Part shown: one piece after another, positions 33,401 to 38,523 of the stretch
Position numbering within the stretch: position 1 is the stretch's first letter
Layout: every line of letters begins with the position of its first letter
From: Malachius bipustulatus
Lineage: Eukaryota > Arthropoda > Insecta > Coleoptera > Melyridae
Reading direction: 5' to 3'
Length of the DNA: 64,000 nucleotides
Assembly (NCBI GenBank): GCA_910589415.1
Contig: OU342632.1
Span: 44,505,341-44,569,340, forward strand
Translations under genes and position numbers: made by a program
Notes under the pieces: model-generated
Told to the model about the DNA's origin: nothing
The model's database searches: none
Seen by the model: the letters and a program-made list of their open reading frames with translations, nothing else

Positions 33401-35305
33401 TATAACTAAAGTTTGGCGCAGGTTCCCTTTCAATAAGGATTAACGTCCACCCTATAGGTACTAGGAAGAGAGACTTATGGGATTCTCAGAGGGTTGGCAT
33501 GACAACCTCAATAAAGCTATGATAAACTTATTGACTGGAAGTAGGATCGACTCTGGGGGATAAGGATATAATTAATAATCATGGAGAAATTATCAAGAAC
33601 GAAGAAGGTTTGTGTGTCTCAGCATAGTTTATATTCCCTAAAAGACTTCTTTATATAAAAATAATTTATAGTAAGACAGCAGAACTTATAGCGCCAGATT
33701 AGACTATTCAGTTTGTCAAAAATGGCAAAAAACGACGTTAGTCCGACGGCATAAATAGCACGTCTTTTAAATCACGTCTAAGAAATGACGATAATAATCA
33801 CGTGATTTTTTTTGTAATTTGACGTCGGGGAGCAAAATGAAACTAAAAAATTACGTCGCTATAACGTGATTCTGCTGCCTGGGATGAGGACCCGCTAGAT
33901 TTGTTACATACGCACGGCCTGAAATGCATTAATGACTCTTTATTTCTTTGTATGGCTTTTATATTTATTTGTCGCTGTCCAGGTGTTTTCTGTCATCAAG
34001 TTCTGTATCAAGTTGTTATGCATGCGAAATAATATATCTTCCTCAATTTTACTTTATCCCGACACCTCTGCTGCTACAGTGAAACAAAGTCTCCACTGAA
34101 GCGACCAAACAGTGTAACATCTCGAAGTCAGAGAACGTGGATCACACTTCATCGACATCTCGTGCGTATTTACATTTCATGTATCTTCGCAACAAAAACA
34201 GCGAAACAAATTGAAAGAAAGTTGGCGCTTCCGAACGATCAGAATTAAAGCCCGCCCCCCAGGTAAGGAATAGGGCCAGCTTAGCATATATCTTGTAACC
34301 TACGTTAACAGAATTTACATCGTTATAAAATGGAGTCCGAGCAGGGCCCGTTAAGGCAGGCAAACCTCACATTTATTCGGTATACCTCATCATACATCAT
34401 GATCATGTTCTTTTAGCTTAATGCACAGGAGTTCAAGGTGTAAATGATGTGTTTAGAAAGTCAACACGGATATTTCTGTTCCATTATGGCAATAAATTTT
34501 CCCATTGCATGATGTAGTTAATGAAGATGGAATCTTTTATTTAGTGTATCATATCAGTGATTTCCATATAATGTTCACAAAGGACTGAAAGGTTTTTTTT
34601 GAATACGTTTGAGAAATTTTGAATTAAAAGTCAGTGAGAAAGACTGTCAGAAGCAAACTGCGGTAGTAAAAAGTATTTTTATTATTAAAAGTAGCATTGC
34701 ATTAAATTAATTACCTAGTTGCTAAAAGAAAATTGACCCAATTATATTACGTACAGGGAAATGCTATAGGACTTCTAAATGTAATTGCTTTAAAACGGTA
34801 ACCTGAAAGCAATTTACTTCATCCCTTTAAATTCTGGTTTTGTACAGCTCTTAACTCAATAATGTAAAGCAATGAATGTTTAATTGAAGGTTTTCTAATG
34901 AAAGTTCTATTTTAATTTTTGTTTTGTAAGACTATGTATACCTATACTTATTCAAAATGTTACAGACGTTTTTCTCAAATACCTTGCAGCTTACATTTTA
35001 TTTTCACAAGCAAGATTTACTGTCATATCAAACACAAACAGCGGACGATATTTCCATTAAAATTTACGACACTGCCGATAAAATTTTTAAAACTTCACAC
35101 TTTTACAGCTCTATATTTTCATAATACCGCAGATTTCTTTCTGATTTAGTTTTACCTTTATGGTATCCCTTAAAATGGCAATTTCTCTGGTTAGATGTTC
35201 GTTTTCCTGATACAAAGCCTCGATTTGTTGTTGAACTTCTATGCTAGGACCTCGCATCCTCATCCTCAGTTCTTCCTCCAGCTGTCTCACCAGCATTGCT
35301 TGTTT
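3306..35305 (-). CDS. brp: bruchpilot / ELKS-ERC-CAST active-zone scaffold (5'-incomplete, multi-exon)
   Basis: Sixteen coding exons with GT-AG borders and matching phases were assembled on the minus strand. The visible part encodes about 1,654 residues (BRP-type end) or 1,941 (ERC-type end), both counting the 70-residue cassette; Drosophila BRP is about 1,740. Segments such as RDESIKKLLEMLQ, KEEERQMFQQMQAMAQKQ, DYQRHIAVLKESLCAKEEHY, NLEDLLKEKDNQVDMARARL and LNKKL near the C-terminus match Drosophila BRP closely. Nearly all of it is charged heptad coiled coil rich in E, K, R and Q, with no signal peptide or membrane segment. In flies BRP forms the T-bar cytomatrix at presynaptic active zones, clusters Cac calcium channels and tethers vesicles; the family also binds RIM and liprin. 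The first visible residue (K of KQAMLV) is not a start: the N-terminal exons were not found up to 64000. Long introns (14.8 and 8.9 kb) are filled with repeats. Family assignment is very secure; isoform structure is inferred from splice sites only. Confidence 0.97.
3482..3629 (-). CDS. brp: brp alternative exon, ERC-type C-terminal region 3
   Basis: 148 nt: REALEAAISEKDTHLALMEM, then DEVDKLQKDKRRLVERLKQE. Very close to the vertebrate ERC KQEALLAAISEKDANIALLE and REKDRLVQQLKQQT blocks, which makes the ERC homology of this ending firm. Acceptor tattatag, donor GTATTT. Confidence 0.9.
3699..3859 (-). CDS. brp: brp alternative exon, ERC-type C-terminal region 2
   Basis: 161 nt: VYKLEQRLMSLQAAQALRCH, SCQPYVARTASLESNLIKLV and AERKDNLRELAHMK. 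Corresponds to the ERC stretch SLAEKETHLTNLRAERRKHL...EMKQEA. Has a CHSC motif (two Cys three residues apart) not expected in plain coiled coil. Acceptor atttttag, donor GTACGT. Confidence 0.87.
3923..4393 (-). CDS. brp: brp alternative exon, ERC-type C-terminal region 1
   Basis: 471 nt, 157 codons, phase 0. Starts EHNSKHYVEENPELDLRQEL and contains KDRRIRELEEALRESFHICA followed by EREDVLRLEEKKRKQIMEK. The pattern DxxIxELEEALRES-AERE-VL--EE is the conserved C-terminal block of vertebrate ERC/ELKS proteins and is not in the long fly BRP I know. Acceptor tgaatctag, donor GTAGAT. Confidence 0.88.
4534..4569 (-). CDS. brp: brp alternative terminal exon, BRP-type tail AGPAGFLKSFF
   Basis: After acceptor tatattcag the frame reads AGPAGFLKSFF and stop TAG (4534-4536). 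This is the exact C-terminal end I know for Drosophila BRP. In flies the last 17 residues tether synaptic vesicles (the brp-nude allele lacks them) and contribute to complexin-dependent clustering. The stop means this ending excludes the ERC-type exons from translation. No AATAAA-type signal is evident between the stop and 4394, so the transcript may use a weak signal or read through to a shared 3' UTR. Confidence 0.93.
   Translation of the reverse strand, partial: AGPAGFLKSFF
4667..4724 (-). CDS. brp: brp exon before the alternative 3' ends (ALKNAQAKLKTQQQQAQQD)
   Basis: 58 nt completing Gln, then ALKNAQAKLKTQQQQAQQD, matching the fly ALKIAQAKVKQAQT...QQD. Acceptor attttcag, donor GTAAGT, ending in phase 0. 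This is the branch point: two downstream acceptors (4569 and 4393) are both in frame. Confidence 0.95.
4798..4982 (-). CDS. brp: brp exon (AGGSAAAAGELNKKLAEAEK...)
   Basis: 185 nt. Encodes AGGSAAAAGELNKKL and ERLLQLVQMSQEEQNTKEKK, near-identical to the end of Drosophila BRP. Acceptor tattaag, donor GTAAGT; ends two bases into a Gln codon. Confidence 0.96.
5034..5294 (-). CDS. brp: brp exon (LELHEASKKL...EQSLQK)
   Basis: 261 nt, 87 codons, phase 0. LELHEASKKLQNTGPQKPSE followed by Q/E-rich repeats of the LEEQ(R/H)KQL kind and RKEQMDQLEQSLQK, which matches fly RKEQMDQLEKSLQ. Acceptor aataatag, donor GTATGT. Confidence 0.95.
5558..7679 (-). CDS. brp: brp largest exon (SQGDLYRIQ...VQELERNQ)
   Basis: 2,122 nt, about 707 codons of uninterrupted coiled coil. 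Starts in phase after the split Arg codon (acceptor aatttcag) and ends ELERNQ before donor GTCAGT. Recognisable fly-like blocks include ARDATEMEAGRLAQELEKSQ, QLVVQLEKSQDMLMNFQQEL and EQWRKVVEQETIRADQAEK. Corresponds to the C-terminal half of Drosophila BRP, the part with no clear vertebrate ERC counterpart. Reading past the donor meets a stop at about 5450. Confidence 0.97.
7745..8073 (-). CDS. brp: brp exon (MSVTRLQKERDTFQDDCDKL...)
   Basis: 329 nt. The initial ATG is internal: the acceptor tttctag lies directly before it and the frame continues from KLQ of the previous exon. Heptad coiled coil with QKLQKERDDAISEIDILKEK and YTSQKAMDDRDNMHKEFEKL, collinear with fly BRP. Ends two bases into the Arg codon finished by the next exon; donor GTATAA. 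Confidence 0.96.
8163..8315 (-). CDS. brp: brp exon (IQLEKEKQGYDLENIQSQLD...)
   Basis: 153 nt, 51 codons, phase 0. Encodes IQLEKEKQGYDLENIQSQLD, KALGQSARLQKERETSQ and DRLRDKYEKLQ, matching the fly YDNLQSQLDKALGQAARMQK segment. Acceptor tattttcag, donor GTGAGA. Confidence 0.96.
8389..9369 (-). CDS. brp: brp large exon (NLEDLLKEKDNQ...LGEMRR)
   Basis: 981 nt, 327 codons, phase 0 both ends. Begins VENLEDLLKEKDNQVDMARA, contains SSEGALSSLEEAIGDKEKQM and SQSELGKSKAELDNIGRTG, and ends KLDKSLGEMRR. Continuous coiled coil. Acceptor gactcttag, donor GTAAGT. Matches the central third of fly BRP. Confidence 0.97.
9769..10095 (-). CDS. brp: brp exon (LDEFRMEIQRRDQEILAMG...)
   Basis: 327 nt, 109 codons, phase 0 both sides. 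Encodes LDEFRMEIQRRDQEILAMG, DYQRHIAVLKESLCAKEEHY and HMDIKDRKINVLQRK, collinear with Drosophila BRP and with the ERC LKESLTAKE region of vertebrates. Acceptor tgtcctcag, donor GTATTG. Relative to fly there is a Q/R-rich variable patch (KKQQQHQQERGRAAAE). Confidence 0.97.
10096..10761. other. GC-elevated brp intron segment
   Basis: Intron between the cassette exon and exon 10095. The part at 10100-10330 is visibly richer in G+C than the rest of the introns, but no further in-frame exon with borders was recognised. Confidence 0.5.
10762..10971 (-). CDS. brp: brp cassette exon, ERC-like 70-codon insert
   Basis: 210 nt (exactly 70 codons, phase 0 both sides), starting ELRQANDTLRGLQSQLELVP and including TLRVLLDTKDARIATLEREV. 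The last stretch resembles the vertebrate ERC segment around MKDTKIASLERNI, which occupies the equivalent place in ERC proteins. The fly BRP I recall goes straight from MAQKQ to LDEFR, so this exon is probably optional. Acceptor cctgtgcag, donor GTAAGT. It is clearly richer in G+C than the surrounding intron. Confidence 0.85.
11228..12455 (+). mobile_element. Mariner-like DNA transposon with decayed transposase
   Basis: Terminal inverted repeats begin CAGGATGATT at 11228 and end AATCACCCTG at 12455; the arms share about 100 bp, including ACATCGCAAAATAACG next to GTTTCTGAG. A right-flank TA is present; the left flank is TG. Inside, plus-strand frames resemble the insect IS630/mariner transposase type: an N-terminal helix-turn-helix part (TNAKYSDLHYV near 11475, VHRRFSEYGLRHFNEQNRNE near 11540) and a late catalytic block (HHVLEDVPLNLQLN near 12015, then WPRRSPHLNPLAYFG near 12190). 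Several frameshifts and stops separate these. In the last block the position that is Asp in the SPDL motif is His, so a catalytic residue is lost. A dead element. Confidence 0.85.
12456..16960. other. brp intron, mostly unclassified, with a motif cluster
   Basis: AT-rich intron with no coding exon or intact transposon recognised. Holds the GGTCCGGTCAGCTC cluster at 15291-15551, listed separately. Confidence 0.5.
15291..15551. repeat. Cluster of direct and inverted GGTCCGGTCAGCTC motifs
   Basis: Forward copies at 15291 (GGTTCGGTCAGCTT), 15362 (GGTCCGGTCATCTC) and 15389 (GGTCCGGTCAGCTC); reverse-complement copies at 15496 (GAGCTGACCGGACC) and 15538 (GAGCTGATCGGATC). Weaker relatives occur at about 15425 and 15590. 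The motifs are GC-rich in AT-rich surroundings and lie next to T- or A-runs. Confidence 0.75.
16968..17701. repeat. Imperfect inverted repeat with coding-like arms
   Basis: The left arm AGCGTTTGCACACCATGCGA at 16968 recurs in reverse complement ending at 17701, with the homology running about 75 to 90 bp and including CGGTAATTCCGAAGTA. The similarity continues into GTGGATAAC-TCAC. Could be a degraded transposon or an inverted duplicate of an unknown coding segment. Confidence 0.6.
17293..17313. repeat. Poly-T tract
   Basis: About 21 consecutive T residues inside the inverted repeat; possibly the poly-A tail of a retro-insertion on the minus strand. Confidence 0.8.
17854..18137 (-). other. 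Coding-like stretch of unknown origin
   Basis: An open minus-strand frame reads GRLGPTLVILKRSHSF, then NTNFVAPSIEFSWHVLTGNT, DLDLLSLGLVKLTP and NEIYNANLLWLCFDGNRTGL. It is preceded by an AG that could be an acceptor (AACATAG) and followed by GTAAGT. The composition is more protein-like than surrounding noise, but plus-strand frames at 17605-18087 and 18083-18328 are also open, and I do not recognise the protein. May be a decayed gene or element. Confidence 0.25.
19254..19740. repeat. Degenerate direct repeat pair
   Basis: Copies at about 19254-19370 and 19632-19740 share TTAG-TC-TTC-CGGTCAT, a CATCTG-A-G stretch, TT-AAAAC-CC and a long GAGCTGTTTCATTA / GAACTGTTTCATTA ending. Spacing is about 375 bp. 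A (TTTA)n run lies at 19227-19250. Confidence 0.6.
19908..19963 (-). CDS. brp: brp small exon (KEEERQMFQQMQAMAQKQ)
   Basis: 56 nt giving KEEERQMFQQMQAMAQKQ, matching Drosophila BRP and absent from vertebrate ERC proteins as I know them, so this is a BRP-specific link. Acceptor ctgttccag; donor GTGCTT is non-optimal. It ends in phase 0, so it can join either the cassette exon at 10971 or directly the exon at 10095. Confidence 0.95.
20234..20330 (-). CDS. brp: brp exon (ELELRIETQKQTLQARDE...)
   Basis: 97 nt encoding ELELRIETQKQTLQ, then RDESIKKLLEMLQNKGMG, nearly identical to the fly protein at this place. Acceptor attacag, donor GTAAGT. It ends one base into the Gly codon that is completed by GT of the exon at 19963. 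Confidence 0.96.
20331..21269. other. brp intron, nothing recognised
   Basis: No exon, TIR pair or coding similarity seen. Confidence 0.5.
21270..21600 (-). mobile_element. Mariner-like transposase fragment (decayed)
   Basis: Minus-strand frames give MWFHKNETTLHTAQELQERF then PNRVIS near 21500-21423, corresponding to the W(F/Q)xxDGAxxHxAxxxxxxxxxxFPxRxIS block of mariner-type transposases. After a frameshift PPRSCDFKPCYFWLW follows near 21400-21350, matching WPPRSCDLTPLDYFLWG. The Trp before PPRSCD has become TAG. The D of the DGA box is lost (HKNETTLH), while the D of RSCD is kept. No terminal repeats identified. Confidence 0.75.
21601..24127. other. brp intron, unclassified old repeat debris
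   Basis: Moderately GC-rich patches at 22280-22520, 22560-22780 and 23300-23510 contain short open frames with no recognisable similarity. Probably old mobile-element remains. Confidence 0.4.
24130..25310. mobile_element. Concentric palindromic mariner-type element
   Basis: Flanked by TA on both sides. The outer terminal repeat CAAGGTGTTTCTAAATGG at 24130 is mirrored at 25310. A second repeat, CAGGGTGTTAAAG at 24239, is mirrored ending at 25201, and the arms continue inward to about 24590 and 24890. Arm length is about 400 bp or more. The centre (24765-24870, minus) encodes SLEQRLNACVRANGGHFEQY and a stop, the typical C-terminus of mariner-type transposases. Near-identical open frames at 24140-24346 and 25094-25300 are just the two arms. 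Confidence 0.88.
25419..26575 (-). mobile_element. Foldback element with mariner-like transposase fragment
   Basis: The left arm from 25419 (GTGACAAGTTTCAAAGCAG) is mirrored to 26575; arms are about 240 bp with indels, including CATGACAGAATA and GCCATGACATGC. Inside, the minus strand at about 26060-26240 reads RVYRRGTINWPARSPDLAP and onward to TLKTKFTELFLRIKDIV, which matches the third catalytic block (SPDL Asp retained) and following helix of mariner-type transposases. Confidence 0.8.
26576..28440. other. brp intron, nothing coding recognised
   Basis: AT-rich. The stretch 28250-28440 is more GC-balanced and may be 3' UTR of the adjacent non-LTR element or a separate short repeat. Confidence 0.4.
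28561..29540 (-). mobile_element. 5'-truncated Jockey-type non-LTR retrotransposon, RNase H and C-terminal part of ORF2
   Basis: The minus-strand frame is open from about 29540 to the stop TAG at 28561-28563, with one internal TAA at 28810-28812. It encodes SPPPWTLNIPQINLSLTRFN, an RNase H domain (YIEIYTDGSKSDG, SFTAELYAIL, VICSDSLSSLTAL, SSHVGIEGNERADRLAK) and a C-terminal zinc-like segment (CTTCNISLTMHHIMFACP). The D-E-D RNase H residues are all present. The reverse transcriptase and ORF1 are missing. The single nonsense codon falls where related elements have a sense codon (V-stop-LSR). Confidence 0.9.
30190..31260 (+). mobile_element. Possible Tc1-like fragment interrupted by a palindromic insertion
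   Basis: Plus strand at 30220-30420 reads RLIPHRTRPGRTRRATIVQF, which resembles the basic RPGRPRATT linker of Tc1 N-termini. It is cut at a TA by the palindrome 30422-31183; after it comes HAPLPERHSRDFAAMQ, vaguely like the later Tc1 RLxxRHRxARLxWA segment. Weak similarity. Confidence 0.35.
30422..31183. mobile_element. Concentric palindromic element, TA-flanked
   Basis: The outer repeat CAGTGCTTCCCAAAAGTAAC at 30422 is mirrored at 31183, with TA on both sides. An inner repeat CAGGGTGATGCGCG at 30546 is mirrored at 31059, also with TA on both sides. Both are centred on the same axis; arms run to about 30700 and 30900. No transposase remains seen. Confidence 0.9.
31261..32586. other. brp intron, nothing recognised
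   Basis: AT-rich, no exon or element ends found. Confidence 0.45.
32587..33421. repeat. Near-perfect 382-bp inverted repeat with 71-bp spacer
   Basis: Arms 32587-32968 and 33040-33421; by eye only three mismatches. Arm ends read CTGCGCCAAAC and GTTTGGCGCAG. The spacer 32969-33039 (GTTTAGAAAGTCAACACGG...) recurs at 34451-34521. No TA or terminal CAGT-type end, unlike the mariner-like palindromes. Confidence 0.92.
33422..34450. other. brp intron, unclassified
   Basis: No gene. Includes a run of ACGTC/GACGT words at 33735-33865 and a short GC-rich patch at 34250-34270. Confidence 0.4.
34451..34521. repeat. Second copy of the palindrome spacer
   Basis: Starts GTTTAGAAAGTCAACACGG and matches the 71-bp spacer of the 32587-33421 palindrome with few differences (for example ATTATGGC for ATTATAGC), in the same orientation, 1.4 kb away and without either arm. 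Confidence 0.9.
35156..35305 (-). CDS. brp: brp exon, most upstream visible (50 codons)
   Basis: Encodes KQAMLVRQLEEELRMRMRGP through EIAILRDTIK, the conserved first ELKS coiled-coil block just after the FWSPELKKER-type segment of Drosophila BRP, which is not in this exon. Acceptor ttgttccag precedes AAACAAGC; the donor after ATAAAG is GTAAAA. Phase 0 at both ends. It is isolated by 14.8 kb of intron downstream and more than 28 kb upstream. Confidence 0.95.
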
Positions 35306-37634
35306 CTGGAACAAATTATAATCATTAAAATTTAAAATAAATGCAAGTCGTTGCGAGGACTATAAAATTCGATGCTATTATGGTAGTTCTGACTGAGCCA
35401 TTTAAGGTACATAATAAGTTTCTCAAGTAGTGAAAGGGTTAAAATATTTCCTTGCAAACGTGCATAATGTCGTGAAAGATTTGTAAACGAAGTAAACACC
35501 TTTAAATTTATTTGTGGAGGTAGAGGCTTATTTAAAAATCAAGAAAATATATGGTAACTTTAGATATTATACGAAATGGAGCCTTTTATGTATCAGAAAT
35601 GAGGTTATTCATCGCTGCTAACAGAATTTCAGATTAGATTTTCTGAGATAAGCTTTAGTATACCTAATGCAAATATAAACGGAGAAAATATACAGAAGAA
35701 CGTGTAGAGATTTTATTCAGAAGCGCGATTCTTATACGAGTTATTTTATGAGAGATTTAAAAGATATTCAAATTACATTTAAACTGAGGAATTCTAAACA
35801 AAATATAAAACACAGCCATTATCTCAAAGTTGGGGCTTCTATCCCAAAGTAAACTATCCGAACGATGGCCCATGGAGCGGTTAAAATTGTAGCTAACAAA
35901 GATCAAAGGTCATAATATGGGTCAGAAGAATTGACCTCTTTTTGAGTTACCAAATTAATGTACAAAGCATTTCACTTATCGAGACATGTTCCACATAGGT
36001 CATAGGTAATTACATAAAAAGTAGTTCGATCTTTAATTCATGAACTTATATCAGAATAATTATTTAAATATTTTTTTTTATATACCTACCACGTTTCTCA
36101 TAATATGAACTAAAAAGTATAAAATAATTTTTTATAGCTGTGAAATACTCGTAAGATTTCAAACACATGAGAGGCTCATGCAAGGAATTAATGCATGAAT
36201 AGTTACACCTACGATTTCAAGCGGAAAGGTGACTTCCTAGTTGAAATCAACTCTACTCTCTACACACCTCAAAATTATCAACTGCATGCGTCCAAGGGTT
36301 CTCGTTTTAAGACTAGGCCTTGCTACTATGAGAAGTATTTTCATATCCATTAATTATTATTTTATACTTTCTAGTCCATGTGAAGAAATTAAATATTATT
36401 TTTTTATTTAAATAAACCTTTCTTATTATTATTTTTTTATGTATGTGAAATTTTACGCTTGGGATGCAGAGCTTTGCAATAGCTGGCTGGCTGGCTCCTC
36501 ACACGGGCTCTCTTACTGGCGCTTGGGATATATGAAAATTTTTGGAGAACAGACACAATCAGTTTTGAGCTATGTTTAAAGTTTCAAGTCTAGCTTTTCC
36601 GAAAGTTAGTGAAAAATCGATTGCAAGATTTGCGTAGGCAGACAAACAAAGAAAGCGAGTTAATAAATACGTGTAAAAATTACTTTTCTGCTGTAATAGT
36701 TTGAAAGTTCCAATGTCAGTGAAGAAAATTGGTTGAGGCACTGATGCTCTAAAGACAAAGACTGCTCATGAACAGAATTTCACGTGTACCTAATTTGTTT
36801 TCTCAGCTTTTGGCTATTGGCTATGATTTTCTTAGCACTCTGTGTATGAGTAGCTTCAAAATAAACCTCTACAAATGTAAAATTATAAATAAAATTCGAT
36901 TAAAGTCTCAGAACGTCGCATCAATGATCAAAGCTACTTGAAGTCTGCAACTTTGAGGTGTCTCATTTTCATGTTTTCAATTAGACGCTGCTGGTTGACA
37001 TCGTTTGCCTTGTCTGAGAACGTTAAAGCCATTATTGTTAGTAACCGAAGCAGTTGTGTATACCAAAATGCCATCAAAGATTCCATGAAAATATGATATG
37101 TACCTGTATAATAACCATCTAGAGGCTTGGTGCTTGTGAATGCAGTAATGCAGAGAACAGTGTAATTTCAAATAAATATTCTATTAGTAGTCAAAGTGCT
37201 GATTAAATTAACCTCTCCCTCTTCAAGTTGCCACAGCAGTTGTCGTACTCGTTACTGGTTGCTATAGTGCTACTTATCTTTCCTCTTCTGTTCAGTTATT
37301 TCTCCATTGTTTCAAATGTAATATGCACTAGGATATTATGAACAGGTTTCTTTTTGTGCTTAATATTTCTCTTATAAATTAAATCGACATGAAAATACAT
37401 AAAAGTAGTCAAATAGTTAAAAGAAATTTCTTATTTGACTTTATTCGACGCTTATTTCTAAAATGATGAGGTAATGACAAAGCACACTGGCAGATACCGC
37501 TGTCCTCATCAAGTGTAGGCATCAAGAGACTGCCTTTGGCAGACACCGCTGTCTGTTCCACATTTCGGCTTGTTAGTTAAGCCATGCAGACACCACTGAC
37601 CCCAAACACGAGCAATATGCACGCTGAACGTGTG
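35306..37634. other. Upstream intron or 5' region, nothing recognised
   Basis: AT-rich; I looked for the N-terminal BRP segments (the FWSPELKKER region) on the minus strand and did not see them. Confidence 0.45.
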
Positions 37635-38523
37635 CAGTGAGGACGTTTATAATCCCCCCCTGACCTAAAAGTTTCAACCGAATGAGATAGAACTTTGAAC
37701 CCAAAACTATATCAAAAATGTCATGAATTTTACTACTTTTTGAAAAGACCTCATTTTAAAGGTATGTATTTCAAGTTTCCGCACAAATCATGTTAGTTGT
37801 CAATTTTGACAATCTTTGTGTCAGTGAGGACGTTTATAGTGCCCCTCTCCTTTAGGTTTTGACCCGAATGAGATAGAACTTTGGTAAGAAACTTAATCAA
37901 ATGTCATAAATTTTACTACATTTTGATATAAAACCGATTTGTCAAATGACAAAGATGACATTACAATCGCTTTCAACTTGAAAATTTTGAGAGACATGGG
38001 AAGGTCGTGTGAGATCTCATTTTAAACGATCTTCAATTATCTGCACAAAAATGATAATAGTTATCAATTTTGATAATTCTTTTCCGACGACGTTAATGGT
38101 CCTCATCAAATTTTGAGTTGACTAAAACTAACATAATTTTTGTATAGATAATTGAAACCCTTTAAAATTAGGTCTCACACGATACCTACTTCCTTGCCCC
38201 TCAAAATTTTGCAGTTGACAGCGACTGCAAGGTCATCTTTGTTATTTGACAGATCAGTTTTATGTCAAAAATAGTAAATTACATGACATTTGATTTGGTT
38301 ATTTTTACCAAAGTTCTGTCTCATTCTGGTCAAAAATTAAAAGGGAGGGGAACTATTAACGTCCTCACTGACACAAAGATTGTCAAAATTGACAACTAGG
38401 TAACATTTTTGTGTGGATAATTGAAAAACACCTTTAAAAAGTAATAAAATTCATGACACTTCATTTGATTTAGTTTTTGTTTCAAAGTTCTATCTAATTC
38501 GGTTAAAAATTTAAGGTCAATGT
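37635..38523. mobile_element. Foldback element, nested CAGTGAGGACG family, copy 1
   Basis: The outer arm starts CAGTGAGGACGTTTATAA at 37635; a second, similar start lies at 37822 and is mirrored to 38370 (CGTCCTCACTG), and the outer right arm ends near 38523. Shared internal words are GAATGAGATAGAACTTTG, AAATGTCAT-AATTTTACTAC and TTGTCAAATG. The open frame at 38396-38827 (minus) overlaps this repeat and is probably not a gene. Confidence 0.85.
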
